From: Polaromonas sp.
GTDB lineage: Bacteria; Pseudomonadota; Gammaproteobacteria; Burkholderiales; Burkholderiaceae_C
Assembly: GCF_029945685.1 (NCBI RefSeq)
Contig: NZ_JAQSDA010000025.1
Span: 1-64,000 of the forward strand
Length of the DNA stretch: 64,000 nt
Direction of reading: 5' to 3'
Within the stretch, counting starts at the first letter, position 1. Each line of letters starts with the position of its first letter. A model generated the notes under the pieces. The model did no database searches. It saw nothing but the letters and a program-made list of their open reading frames with translations, and was not told where the DNA came from. This document shows, in pieces, positions 25,854 to 34,694 of the stretch. The position numbers and the translations under genes are program-made.

Positions 25854-28307
25854 ATGAAAAACCTCCTCTCCCGCATTCAACTTTTTGTTACGCCCTTGCT
25901 GGCGCAGGCGCTGCATCACCTGCGCAACCCCACCCGGCGCGGCGTGGCCCTGTCGGTGGCCGCCATTCCTGCGCTGCTGCTTCTCTATGCGCTGGTCCTG
26001 ATTCCCTTCACGCCCAGCATCAGCGACCTGCGCAAGGCCAAGGAAGAAAAGCCCGCCCGGGTGCTGTCGATCGACGGCAAGGAACTGGCCGTGTTCAAGC
26101 GCGCCAACCGCGACTGGGTCAAGCTGGCCGACATGTCGCCCAGCGTGCTGGCCGCGCTGGTGGCCACCGAAGACCATCGCTTCTACGAGCACCACGGCAT
26201 CGACTTCAAGCGCACCGCCTCGGCCGTGTTCCAGACTTTCACCGGCGACCTGCAGGGCGGCTCCACCATCACGCAGCAGCTGGCCCGCAACATGTATCCC
26301 AAGGAGATCGGGCGCTCGGCCACGGTCACGCGCAAGATCAAGGAAGCCATCACCGCGCTGAAGATCGAGGCGGTCTACACCAAGGACGAGATCCTCGAGA
26401 CCTACCTCAACACCGTGCCTTTTCTGTACAACGCCTACGGCATTGAAATGGCGGCGCGCACCTACTTCGACAAGTCGGCCGACAAGCTCGACGTGCTGGA
26501 AAGCGCCACGCTGATCGGCATGCTCAAGGGCACCAGTTATTACAACCCGGTGCTCAACCCCGAGCGCGCCACGCAGCGCCGCAACACCGTGCTGGCCCAG
26601 ATGGTCAAACACGGCAAGCTGCCGGAGGCGAAGTTCCAGGCCCTGAAGAAGCGTCCGCTCAAGATTGACTTCGAACGGCAGACCGAGCCGCTCGGCCCCG
26701 CGCCGCACTTCTCCCAGTTTGTGCGCCGCTGGCTGATCGAATGGGCCGACCGCAACGACTACAACATCTACGCCGACGGGCTGGTGGTGCGCACCACCAT
26801 CGACTCGCGGCTGCAGGCCCAGGCCAACCAGGCGCTGATGCGCCAGGCCGACAAGCTGCAGGGCGTGGCCAACGGCGAATGGGGGCCGCGCGCCTGGGCC
26901 GCCAAAAAAGACATCGTGAAAGCCTTTGTGCGCGAGAGCCCCGAGTACAAGGCCGCCCGCGAGTCCGGCCAGACCGACGAGGTCGCCCTCAAGCAGCTGC
27001 AGGCCGACACGGCCTTCATGCTGGCGCTGCGCCAGGACAAGACGCGGCTGCAGGCCGGCTTTGTGGCCATGGACCCGCGCAACGGCCAGGTGCGGGCGTG
27101 GGTGGGCAGCCGCAATTTTGTGCAGGACCCGTTCGACCACGTGCAGCAGGCGCGGCGCCAGCCGGGCTCGACCTTCAAGCCCTTTGTGTACGGCGCCGCG
27201 TTTGAAAACGGCGCACGCCCCGGTGACACCTTCATCGATGGCGATGTGGAGATTCCGCTGGGCAACGGCGCCGTCTGGCGCCCGCGGGACAGCGGTACCC
27301 CCACCTACGCGCCCATGACGCTTCGCGACGGTCTGGCTTTTTCCAGGAACACCATCACCGCCCAGGTCATGCAGAGCGTCGGCCCGGCCAAGGTGGCCAG
27401 CCTGGCGCAGGCCATGGGGGTGCGCCAAAGCAAGCTCGACGTGGTGCCCTCGCTGGCCTTGGGCACCAGCCCGGTGACGCTCAGGGAAATGGTCTCGGCC
27501 TACAGCACCATCGCCAACAGCGGCAGCTACATCGAGCCGCTCCTGATCACCGGCGTGGAAGACCGCAACGGCAAGGTGCTGCAGACCTTCCAGGCCGCGG
27601 TGCCTGAACAAGCCTTGTCCATTCCTTCTGCGCAGGTGCTGCTGGACGTGATGCGCGGCGTGATTGACCGCGGCACCGGCACCGGCATCCGCTCGCGTTT
27701 CGGCATCCAGGCCGACGTGGCCGGCAAGACCGGCACCACACAGGACAACACCGACGGCTGGTTTGTGCTGATGCACTCGCAACTGGTGGCAGGCGCCTGG
27801 GTCGGCTTCAACGACAACCGGGTGACGCTCAGCGACTACTGGGGCCAGGGCGCCCACAGCGCGCTGCCCATCGTGGGCGATTTTTTCCAGCAGGCGCTGC
27901 GCACCCGGGTGGTGGACACCAATGCGCGCTTTGACGCGCCGCGCGGCAGCGGCCAGGCCGAGCCGGTGACCGAGCTGCCCGTGGTCGACCAGGTCAACGA
28001 CTGGCTGCGCGGGCTTTTCCCGTCGCCGTCGCAACCCGTCACGCCGCGTCAGCCGCCAGCTGAAGAGCAGGCCATGCCGACGTACACGCCACCGCCACCC
28101 GTCTACGCCCCGCCGGTGTACAGCCCGGCACCACCGTCCGCGCCACCGCCGCCGGGCGGCGATCCGCGCTGGGAGCCTATCCCCGGCGCCCGGCCCACGT
28201 CGGGGGGCGGCGGCAGCGGCGGCGCACAGCCCGGTGTGGTGATCGGCCTGCCGCAGGGCGAACGCCAGCCGCAGTACGTGCCCCTGCCGCCCGGCCAGGT
28301 GCGCTAA
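25854..28307 (+). CDS. Penicillin-binding protein 1A type (bifunctional peptidoglycan synthase)
   Basis: The 817-residue inner-membrane enzyme has a transmembrane anchor (about 32-52). A GT51 glycosyltransferase domain follows, with catalytic Glu106 in ATEDHRFYEHHG, then GGSTITQQLARNMYP and KEAITALKIE. The transpeptidase domain has Ser439-X2-Lys442 in QPGSTFKPF, SRNTITAQV, and Lys625 in KTGTTQDNTDG. The tail after about 735 is Pro-rich with Gly runs. It polymerises and crosslinks cell wall. ATG 25854 is favoured. It is not in the usual pilM/comM mrcA setting, so it may be an extra class A protein. Confidence 0.94.
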   Translation: MKNLLSRIQLFVTPLLAQALHHLRNPTRRGVALSVAAIPALLLLYALVLIPFTPSISDLRKAKEEKPARVLSIDGKELAVFKRANRDWVKLADMSPSVLAALVATEDHRFYEHHGIDFKRTASAVFQTFTGDLQGGSTITQQLARNMYPKEIGRSATVTRKIKEAITALKIEAVYTKDEILETYLNTVPFLYNAYGIEMAARTYFDKSADKLDVLESATLIGMLKGTSYYNPVLNPERATQRRNTVLAQMVKHGKLPEAKFQALKKRPLKIDFERQTEPLGPAPHFSQFVRRWLIEWADRNDYNIYADGLVVRTTIDSRLQAQANQALMRQADKLQGVANGEWGPRAWAAKKDIVKAFVRESPEYKAARESGQTDEVALKQLQADTAFMLALRQDKTRLQAGFVAMDPRNGQVRAWVGSRNFVQDPFDHVQQARRQPGSTFKPFVYGAAFENGARPGDTFIDGDVEIPLGNGAVWRPRDSGTPTYAPMTLRDGLAFSRNTITAQVMQSVGPAKVASLAQAMGVRQSKLDVVPSLALGTSPVTLREMVSAYSTIANSGSYIEPLLITGVEDRNGKVLQTFQAAVPEQALSIPSAQVLLDVMRGVIDRGTGTGIRSRFGIQADVAGKTGTTQDNTDGWFVLMHSQLVAGAWVGFNDNRVTLSDYWGQGAHSALPIVGDFFQQALRTRVVDTNARFDAPRGSGQAEPVTELPVVDQVNDWLRGLFPSPSQPVTPRQPPAEEQAMPTYTPPPPVYAPPVYSPAPPSAPPPPGGDPRWEPIPGARPTSGGGGSGGAQPGVVIGLPQGERQPQYVPLPPGQVR

Positions 28308-28414
28308 ACGAGCCGGCCGCGCCTGCGCGCCAAGCGCGTTTGCCGACGCCTGCCTACAATGGGCCGGCGCCTGCCCCTTGAGGTTTGCAGCGCATCAACC
28401 AACTTCTTTGCTGC

Positions 28415-29632
28415 GTGACCACCCCCTCCGTTTCTGCCCCTTTGTCCGCGGCCACGCGCCGCTCCATCGTGCTGCTGTCGCTGGCCACTTTTGCCAGCAT
28501 GTCGGCCCAGCGCATCTGCGACGCCATGCTGCCCGAGCTGTCGCGCGTGTTTGCCGTCAGCCTGGGGCAGGCGGCGCTGGTGGTGTCGGTGTTTGCGGTG
28601 ACCTACGGTGTGGCGCAGCTGTTCTACGGCCCGCTGGGCGACCGGTTCGGCAAGTTCCGTATCGTCACCTTTGCCACGCTGGGTTGCTGCGTCGGCAGCG
28701 TTGCGGCCACGCTGGCCACCAGCCTGGACATGCTGGTGTGGGCGCGCCTGCTGATGGCGCTGGGCGCCGCCGCCCTGATTCCGCTCACCATGGCCTGGGT
28801 CGGCGACACCGTGCCGTCCGACCAGTTGCAGGAAATGCTCACCCGCACCGGTCTGGGCAGCACGCTGGGCATTGTGGGCGGCCAGCTTGCCGGTGGCCTG
28901 CTGACCGACGCGCTGGGCTGGCGCTGGGCCTTTGCCTTTCTGACGCTGTTGTTCGGCGTGGTCGGCTCGCTGCTGTGGGGCGACTGGCGCCGGCAGCAGG
29001 CGGCCCCGGCTGTGCCGGCGCCAGCAGCGGCCGTGCCCGGCGCGCGGCACGGTTTTGTGAAACAGGCGCTACTCATCATCACCGGCCCGTGGTCACGCGT
29101 GGTGCTGTTGATGGCGCTGGTCGAAGGCGCGGCGGGCTTTGGCGTGCTGGCCATCTGGGCCTCGCACCTGCACCGCTCGCTGGGCCTGTCGCTGTCGCTG
29201 GCCGGCGCCATCGTGGCGCTGTTCGGCCTGGGCGGGGTGATGTACATGGCGGTCGGGCGCCACATGATCCACCGCTTCGGCCAGCAAAGGCTGGTGCTGC
29301 TGGGCGGCCTGCTGGTGGGGCTGTGCGCGCTGGTGCTGGCTTTCACGCCGCACTGGCTGCCCGCCGTGCCCGCCAGCCTGCTGGCCGGCTTTGGTTTTTT
29401 CATGTTCCACAACACCATGCAGGCCAACGCCACCCAGATGGCGCCCGGCGCGCGCGGCACGGCCGTCTCGCTGTTTGCTTCTTTCCTGTTCCTGGGCCAG
29501 TCGGTGGGCGTGGTGGTGGCCGCCGGCCTGATCAGCCGCATCGGCACCGGCGCGGTGGTGGCGCTGGGCGGCGCCGTGATGGCGGCCGAAGGTGTGTTTT
29601 TCGCCTGGGCGCTGCGCCGGCGCGATGCGTAG
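28415..29632 (+). CDS. MFS transporter (drug/sugar exporter type)
   Basis: The protein of about 405 residues has 12 predicted helices. The MFS loop 2-3 signature appears as FYGPLGDRFGKFR, and the ARLLMALGAAALIPLTMAWV helix 4 is typical of the DHA1 drug-efflux branch. A GTG at 28415 was chosen because a TTG 30 bases earlier has a ribosome-like site too close to it. No regulator is adjacent. The substrate is unknown. It lies 107 bp after the PBP gene, with a TACAAT-like box between them. Confidence 0.82.
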   Translation: MTTPSVSAPLSAATRRSIVLLSLATFASMSAQRICDAMLPELSRVFAVSLGQAALVVSVFAVTYGVAQLFYGPLGDRFGKFRIVTFATLGCCVGSVAATLATSLDMLVWARLLMALGAAALIPLTMAWVGDTVPSDQLQEMLTRTGLGSTLGIVGGQLAGGLLTDALGWRWAFAFLTLLFGVVGSLLWGDWRRQQAAPAVPAPAAAVPGARHGFVKQALLIITGPWSRVVLLMALVEGAAGFGVLAIWASHLHRSLGLSLSLAGAIVALFGLGGVMYMAVGRHMIHRFGQQRLVLLGGLLVGLCALVLAFTPHWLPAVPASLLAGFGFFMFHNTMQANATQMAPGARGTAVSLFASFLFLGQSVGVVVAAGLISRIGTGAVVALGGAVMAAEGVFFAWALRRRDA

Positions 29633-29683
29633 CGCAGCAGATGAGTGGTCTTTTCCAAATACACGACAGTGAATTGGACTGCT

Positions 29684-29718
29684 CTCACCCTCGCCCTTTG
29701 GGAGAGGGTCGGGGTGAG
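29684..29718. repeat. REP-like palindrome (CTCACCC...GGGTGAG)
   Basis: CTCACCCTCGCCC, TTT, GGGAGAGGGTCGGGGTGAG forms an imperfect hairpin. I recognise this as a widespread intergenic palindrome of proteobacteria. It lies between the convergent MFS and esterase genes and may help end both transcripts. Confidence 0.65.
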
Positions 29719-29771
29719 GGGTTGAGCGGTCCGACTGTCACGAGTTTTGAAACGCTCAATAAGCGCCGTCC

Positions 29772-30866
29772 TCAGTGGCCCGGCCGGCGCGGATGCGCCA
29801 TGAAAAAGCGCAGCATCTCGGCACTGGCGTCGGGGCCGTGCGCGTCGGTGTAACTGCCCTGGGTGCTGCCGCCTGACCAGGCGTGCGCCGCACCGTGCAC
29901 CAGCCAGTGCTCGGCCACCACCGTGCCATCGGGCGCGCGGTGCACGCTGCGTGTGTGGGCACGCCCGCCCGGCGTGGCCAGCTGCTCCACATCCACGCTG
30001 CTGCCCGGGCCGGCGCTGGCCGCCACCACCTGTTGGGCGTTGGCGGGGTGCACCGTGGTGTCGGCGTCGCCATGAAAAACAATGGTGGCCACGCCGCTGG
30101 CGCTGGCGCTGTCGGGCGCGGGCTGGCCGCCACCTTTCATGGCGCCCAGGGCCGAGGGCAGGTCGGTCGCGCTGCCGGCGGCCAGGCCGGAATGCACACC
30201 TACCGCCGCATACAGATCCGGGTAGGCCTTGCCCAGAATCGCCGCCATGGCACCGCCCGCCGACAGGCCGGCCACATACACGCGATCGGCATCCACCGTG
30301 TGGGCGGCCATCACCTCGCGCGTCATGCCGGCCAGCAGCGCCGGCTCGCCACGGCCGCGCGCCTGGTGGTTGTGTTTGAACCAGTTCCAGCAGCGCTGCG
30401 GGTTGGCCTGCTGCGACTGCGCGGGGTACAGCACATAAAAGCCCTGCGCGGCGGCGAGTTCGTTCATGGCGGTGCCGGCGGCAAAGTCGTCCGGGGTCTG
30501 GGTGCAGCCGTGCAGCATCACCACCAGCGGCAGCGCACGCTGCCCCGCGCCCGGCGGAATATAGAGCTTGAAGTCGCGGCGACCGGCAGCGCCGCTGTGG
30601 CTGCCGGCGATGAAGCGCCCGGGGCCAGGCGTGTCATTGGCGGGGCGCGGCGGCGCGGGCGCATCAGTGTCGGGCAATTCGCGCGCCACCACGTCGATCA
30701 CCTCCGCCCTGGCACGCATCGCGCCAGGGGCCGCTGGGGCAGCGGCCGGGGCAGTGCCCGCCAGCGCGGCCTGTATGGCGGCGGTGGCGGCGCGCAGGTC
30801 GCCGCTGCGGGTCAGGTCTACGGCGTTGCGCATCATCTGCTGGAAGTCGGGGCTCATCGGGTTCAT
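29772..30866 (-). CDS. PHB depolymerase-family esterase
   Basis: The 364-residue alpha/beta hydrolase of the Esterase_phb/LpqC group has an oxyanion region LHGCTQTPDDFAAGT, the nucleophile Ser202 in GLSAGGAM, an Asp in HGDADTTVHP and a His in HGAAHAWSGG. The first 80 residues are Ala/Pro-rich and low complexity, with no clear signal peptide. Relatives cleave polyhydroxybutyrate oligomers or feruloyl and acetyl esters. The CopG-type gene lies 26 bp upstream in the same direction. Confidence 0.88.
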   Translation of the reverse strand: MNPMSPDFQQMMRNAVDLTRSGDLRAATAAIQAALAGTAPAAAPAAPGAMRARAEVIDVVARELPDTDAPAPPRPANDTPGPGRFIAGSHSGAAGRRDFKLYIPPGAGQRALPLVVMLHGCTQTPDDFAAGTAMNELAAAQGFYVLYPAQSQQANPQRCWNWFKHNHQARGRGEPALLAGMTREVMAAHTVDADRVYVAGLSAGGAMAAILGKAYPDLYAAVGVHSGLAAGSATDLPSALGAMKGGGQPAPDSASASGVATIVFHGDADTTVHPANAQQVVAASAGPGSSVDVEQLATPGGRAHTRSVHRAPDGTVVAEHWLVHGAAHAWSGGSTQGSYTDAHGPDASAEMLRFFMAHPRRPGH

Positions 30867-30892
30867 CAGGCTCTTTCGGTTCTGTTCAGGGG

Positions 30893-31318
30893 TCAGGCCA
30901 TGCGCTGCACCAGCGCGGCCTTGACGGCGGGGCTGGCATGCAGGGCACCGAGCACGGTGAGAGATTCAATGGTGGCCAGCGCCAGCGCGGGCGTGACCTC
31001 GGGCGCAATCGAGGCCAGCCCCAGCACGCGGATCTGCAGCTTCTCGCCGGCCGCCTGCACGGCCAGCAGGTCGGCCTGACTGTAATGCTGGATGCCCAGC
31101 ACCAGCGTCTTGCGCGACACCACCTGGCGCACCACCTCGCCGTGGGCGCTGAGCTGGTTGCGGATGGCGGTGCGTATCAGGTCGGTGCGGTTGGCGTAAA
31201 ACCCTTCCTGCACCAGCAGGTCGATCTGGCCCAGATCCACACACCCGAGGTTGATGGTGATTTTTTCGTCCACCGGCCGGGGCGGGGAGGTCTGCGAGTT
31301 TTTGCTGGGTTTGGGCAT
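30893..31318 (-). CDS. CopG/ribbon-helix-helix regulator
   Basis: The 141-residue protein has a ribbon-helix-helix DNA-binding part: ITINLGCVDLGQIDLLVQEG, then YANRTDLIRTAIRNQL. A C-terminal half without a known domain follows (VSRKTLVLGIQHYSQADLLA). CopG-type proteins bind DNA as dimers and often repress their own operon. It is upstream of the esterase gene, so it probably controls it. A short direct repeat, GGATGGATGG-like, with TGGATGGATGGTTTATAGATGG just before the start may be its operator (31340-31361). Confidence 0.8.
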   Translation of the reverse strand: MPKPSKNSQTSPPRPVDEKITINLGCVDLGQIDLLVQEGFYANRTDLIRTAIRNQLSAHGEVVRQVVSRKTLVLGIQHYSQADLLAVQAAGEKLQIRVLGLASIAPEVTPALALATIESLTVLGALHASPAVKAALVQRMA

Positions 31319-31339
31319 GAAATCATCTTAGCACCATCT

Positions 31340-31361
31340 GGATGGATGGTTTATAGATGGT
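31340..31361. promoter_or_regulatory. Candidate operator of the CopG-type gene
   Basis: GATGGATGGTTTATAGATGG contains three GATGG words in 20 bases just upstream of the gene start on the minus strand. RHH proteins often bind such short direct repeats. Confidence 0.4.
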
Positions 31362-31439
31362 TTCTGTGGTTTTATGCCTTGCCTCCCGATGAGGGGCCAG
31401 GGACAGCGGCGCCCGGCCCTCTGATGCGATATTTGATGA

Positions 31440-31498
31440 ATGAAAGCGGCCTTCAGCCCTTACCGGGCGGGCGCGGGCAGCTATTAATCTGGTAGCAA
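31440..31498 (-). repeat. Interspersed repeat R1, copy 5
   Basis: A minus-oriented copy: GGCCTTCAGCCCTTA, GCGCGGGCAGCTATTAAT on the plus strand. It is in the divergent region before the GIY-YIG-like gene. Confidence 0.75.
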
Positions 31499-31536
31499 AC
31501 CGGGCGTCCGTTCACTTGCCGCATACTTCCCCCACC

Positions 31537-31962
31537 ATGGCTACCGCGCCCCGCAAGACCCCCCAAAAGAAGAACCCGCCGGCCGCAAAAGCCGAGGCTG
31601 CGCCTGCCAAACCGCGCGCCAAAAAACCACCACGCACCCCGCGCAGCCACCACTACCACGTGTACGTGATCGAACTGTCCGACGAGGTGTGGAACGTGGG
31701 GCGCTTCCGCCGCGCCAACCCCGACTACCAGCTCGGCAAACCGTTTGTGTACGTCGGCATGACGGGGCTGGACCCCGATGTGCGTTTCGACAAACACAAG
31801 GCCGGCATCCAGTCCAACGTGTATGTGCAGAAGTGGGGTGTGCGCCTGCTACCCGGCCTGTACGCCATGTACAACCCCATGCCGTACGAAGGCGCGCGGG
31901 ACATGGAGGTGGAGTTGGGGATTGCGTTGCGGGAGTTGGGGTATGGGGTTTGGCAGGCTTGA
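31537..31962 (+). CDS. GIY-YIG-like domain protein
   Basis: The 141-residue protein has a Lys/Ala/Pro-rich basic head (about 1-38) and then a domain resembling GIY-YIG nucleases: HHYHVYVIELSDEVW, FVYVGMTGLDPDVRFDKHKAG, and later MEVELGIALRELGYGVW. The VYVIE, YVGMT, R and H/E positions fit the fold, though the first motif is VYV rather than GIY. The basic head could contact DNA. ATG 31537 is chosen over a frame open to 31516. The role is unknown. Confidence 0.68.
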   Translation: MATAPRKTPQKKNPPAAKAEAAPAKPRAKKPPRTPRSHHYHVYVIELSDEVWNVGRFRRANPDYQLGKPFVYVGMTGLDPDVRFDKHKAGIQSNVYVQKWGVRLLPGLYAMYNPMPYEGARDMEVELGIALRELGYGVWQA

Positions 31963-32186
31963 GAAGTGTTTTTCAACTTGCTGGAGCAGCTTGGGTGATG
32001 CTGCGTCATGAATAAGAGTGCGTTTGCCTAGTCTGATTGCAGGATGACGGGTTGTAACCCGAGCTCCATACTTCACGTTTAATGCTATTTGCAGCCCCGT
32101 GTTACTCGAACGGGGGGCAAAGCTCGACCATCATTTCGTCCAGCTCCAATGAGTTTGATTGACCAACTTGAGAGAAAGATACGCCG

Positions 32187-32609
32187 ATGGAACGTGTAAA
32201 GCCGCGAAAACCGAGGGGCGCCCTCACCGATGAGGCAAAAGCAGATCGAGATGATCGGCGCTCCATCGTGGCTGTAAGGCATACGGTAATCAATGCCGGA
32301 ATAAGGGGGTTAGCCGTATTAAACAGCGCCGGGGTTGTTGCAATGCTTGGCTTTTTTCAAGCAATTGTGGGGAAAACCGTATTACCTGTCTTCAAACCTT
32401 ACGGGGTGACGGCGCTGAACGCGTTTTTAATAGGCCTAATCACCGCAACGCTTCTCTTTATTCCCTACGGAACATACATTCAGGAGCGAAACAGAAAATA
32501 TAAGCGACTCGTCTTGTATTTCTGTTTCATGTTGGGTGCGCTGTCTGTCGGTTGCGTTATTTTCGGCGCCGCAATGATAGTGTGGGGCATCGATAAAGCG
32601 TTCATCTGA
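32187..32609 (+). CDS. Hypothetical small membrane protein
   Basis: The 140-residue protein has a basic cytoplasmic head (RVKPRKPRGALTDEAKADRD) and three or four hydrophobic segments (about 38-62, 74-93 and 106-134). The start is an ATG with a GAGAGAAAGATACGCCG region before it. The gene is clearly lower in G/C than the rest of the window. It converges with an HNH gene that ends one base later. I recognise no family. It may be part of an acquired segment. Confidence 0.6.
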   Translation: MERVKPRKPRGALTDEAKADRDDRRSIVAVRHTVINAGIRGLAVLNSAGVVAMLGFFQAIVGKTVLPVFKPYGVTALNAFLIGLITATLLFIPYGTYIQERNRKYKRLVLYFCFMLGALSVGCVIFGAAMIVWGIDKAFI

Positions 32610-32610
32610 T

Positions 32611-33231
32611 CTATCTCCTGTGGCGGCGCACAGCATGATGGCGATTCAGCTCTTCTTTTTCATCTTCGGTCACGCCGTGAGGCCATAACACCGAGGTCCG
32701 GTGCCTGTCAGCATGACACTTGGCGCATAGAACCTCCAGATTGGCTGGGTGACTGTCTAACTTGTCACCATCGACGTGGTGCACCTGCATTAGGCCAGAG
32801 TACAACTTTTGATAGCCGCAATGACCACAGCGCCATCCGCGCAGATTCTTCAGCGCAGTGGATACCTCAGCCCAATCCAGTGGATAGTCCGCTTTCGATG
32901 GATCAGGCACCGGAGACAGCAATCCTGCTGACACCAGCTCGGGATTGATTGCACCTATTCGCGCACCCCAATCGTTGCCGTCGAGATCATCGACATTTAC
33001 GCTGCACGATTGATTTTCTACAGCTAGTTCACGCGATAGCATCTCTACAAGCTCGGTTTCGTGCCACGCTCGTCCCGACTGCGTACCCTGCATTTCTTGG
33101 AAGTGTTTAAGTGCGTACGGGTTGTTGTCTTTGCACATCTTCTTTAACAATCGCTGTGTCTCACTCGGTGCGATGTCGGGATTGTCGCGATATTCACCGC
33201 ACCAAAACTCAAATTCTTCGAGGCTATTCAT
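32611..33231 (-). CDS. HNH endonuclease domain protein
   Basis: The 206-residue protein has a C-terminal HNH nuclease domain: CGHCGYQKLYSG, LMQVHHVDGDKLDSHPANLE, VLCAKCHADRH. The four Cys would bind a structural zinc, and HH-N-H form the active site. The N-terminal 130 residues are acidic and unknown. ATG 33231 is chosen; 33252 is a possible earlier start. G/C content is low here, which fits horizontal gain. HNH proteins occur in restriction, homing and anti-phage systems; no partner gene is adjacent. Confidence 0.8.
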   Translation of the reverse strand: MNSLEEFEFWCGEYRDNPDIAPSETQRLLKKMCKDNNPYALKHFQEMQGTQSGRAWHETELVEMLSRELAVENQSCSVNVDDLDGNDWGARIGAINPELVSAGLLSPVPDPSKADYPLDWAEVSTALKNLRGWRCGHCGYQKLYSGLMQVHHVDGDKLDSHPANLEVLCAKCHADRHRTSVLWPHGVTEDEKEELNRHHAVRRHRR

Positions 33232-33496
33232 GGGTCGATTCCTTCTCGTCATAAAGTGTAGCTGACAGGTATTCCCTCTATGAGCCAATTGGCGCCTCTA
33301 ATATCAAGCTCCCAGCATAGACCGAGTCAGGGAGCGAATACAGGCTCGAACGGCTGGCTAGGTTGCGCCAACCCCAAGTGGGCATTGCTCATGACCTCAA
33401 TTGGATGCCCCATTGTTTCGGCATTCCACAATCAGTAAGTCGTTCGACAGCGTGATCATTCCCGCATTCATGAGTCGAACACACTAAGCCCCACCC

Positions 33497-34078
33497 ATGC
33501 GCTTCGAAGGCACCCTCAAAAGCTGGAACGACGACAAGGGCTTTGGCTTCATCAGCCCCAGCCAGGGCGGGCAGGACATCTTTGTCCACATTTCTGAATA
33601 CCGGCGCGGTGGCCGGCCGGTACTCGATGAGGCGCTGACCTTTGAAGTGGCGCTCAATCCCCAAGGCAAGAAACGCGCGATGAATGTGCAGGGGGTGGGT
33701 GCGCAGCAGGCCGCGTACCAGCCCGAGCGCAGCCGGCGCCCCGTGCGGGTCAGCCGTTCGGGCAACGCGACCGGCGGCGGTCTGAAGACGGTGGTGGGCC
33801 TGCTGCTGGTGGCGGCGCTGGGCTGGCAGGCTTATGCGTATTACCAGAAGGTGGCGCCGGCCGGTCGTGCCGGTGAAGCGGTGTCGCCCGCCAGCCAGCC
33901 CTTGCTGGACCTGGCGCCGTCACGCGCCGCGACCCCTTCCTTTGTCTGCGACGGCCGGCAGTATTGCTCGCAGATGACGTCCTGCGCCGAAGCCACTTAC
34001 TTCCTGAAGAACTGCCCGGGCACCAAGATGGACGGCGACCACGATGGTGTGCCCTGCGAAGACCAGTTGTGCAGGTAG
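33497..34078 (+). CDS. Cold-shock domain / TM / Excalibur fusion protein
   Basis: The 193-residue protein joins three parts. A cold-shock nucleic-acid-binding domain is at 1-65 (GTLKSWNDDKGFGFISP and DIFVHISEY, holding RNP1 and RNP2). A single transmembrane helix is at about 95-113 (TVVGLLLVAALGW). A C-terminal Excalibur domain is at about 150-193 (FVCDGRQYCSQMTSCAEATY, then DGDHDGVPCEDQLC) with a calcium-binding Asp loop and six Cys. The topology puts the RNA-binding part in the cytoplasm and the Ca2+ domain in the periplasm. Confidence 0.88.
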   Translation: MRFEGTLKSWNDDKGFGFISPSQGGQDIFVHISEYRRGGRPVLDEALTFEVALNPQGKKRAMNVQGVGAQQAAYQPERSRRPVRVSRSGNATGGGLKTVVGLLLVAALGWQAYAYYQKVAPAGRAGEAVSPASQPLLDLAPSRAATPSFVCDGRQYCSQMTSCAEATYFLKNCPGTKMDGDHDGVPCEDQLCR

Positions 34079-34101
34079 TCGCGGCCTGACCGTATTTGAC
34101 T

Positions 34102-34158
34102 TGCTATCAATAGCAGAGCTGCTGGCGCCCGACAGACAAGGGCTGCAGGCCGATTTGA
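34102..34158 (+). repeat. Interspersed repeat R1, copy 6
   Basis: TGCTATCAATAGCAGAGCTG, GCGCCCGACAGAC, AAGGGCTGCAGGCCGATTTG. Near-consensus right half. Confidence 0.8.
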
Positions 34159-34332
34159 CCTTCAACTTTGGTTGACAGCCCGTAGCGCGGGCCTGGTGCT
34201 GCCAGGTGCCACGCGCCTGTGGTGGGCCCGCTGTCCGACATGCAAGGTGTTACCGCGCCTACACGTGCGCCGTGATCTGGCCTTAAATTGGAGCTTACGT
34301 CCGCGGTGCGGACATCAGCAGGAACACAAGTC

Positions 34333-34665
34333 ATGGACATTTCCCCCGGCGGCGAGAAGAAGGCGTCTGTGAGCAAGGCGCATGCGATGGAGCAGCGGGC
34401 GGCACAGCGTTTTGGTGTGGCGCTGCGCCTGACGGTGGACGGCGACGAGGGCGCGACGCATGACCTGAGTGCGACCGGGCTGTACTTCCAGTCGGAGCGC
34501 AGTTACGAGCCTGGCGCCAACATGGCGCTGGTGCTGGAGTTTCCCGGCACCGGCCGTGTCCACCCGCTGACCTGCGAGGCGCAGGTGGTGCGGGTAAAAC
34601 CAGCCGGCGACGGCTTCAACATTGCCGTGCGCCTGTTGACGCCGCTGTTTCCCGACCGGGCGTAG
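34333..34665 (+). CDS. PilZ domain protein
   Basis: The 110-residue protein consists mostly of one PilZ-like beta barrel: EQRAAQRFGVALRL, THDLSATGLYFQS, LVLEFPGTGRVHPLTCEAQV. The classic RxxxR then DxSxxG c-di-GMP motif is present as RAAQR and DLSATG, so cyclic-di-GMP binding is plausible. The ATG follows GGAACACAAGTC. It stands alone with a divergent neighbourhood. The target process (motility, adhesion) cannot be told. Confidence 0.78.
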   Translation: MDISPGGEKKASVSKAHAMEQRAAQRFGVALRLTVDGDEGATHDLSATGLYFQSERSYEPGANMALVLEFPGTGRVHPLTCEAQVVRVKPAGDGFNIAVRLLTPLFPDRA

Positions 34666-34694
34666 CCGGGCAGTCTCCCGCAACCTTGGGCCCC

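Noticed and set aside
25839..28034. A 731-codon minus-strand frame opposite the PBP1A gene
   Set aside because: It is an antisense shadow; the PBP has all catalytic motifs in order.
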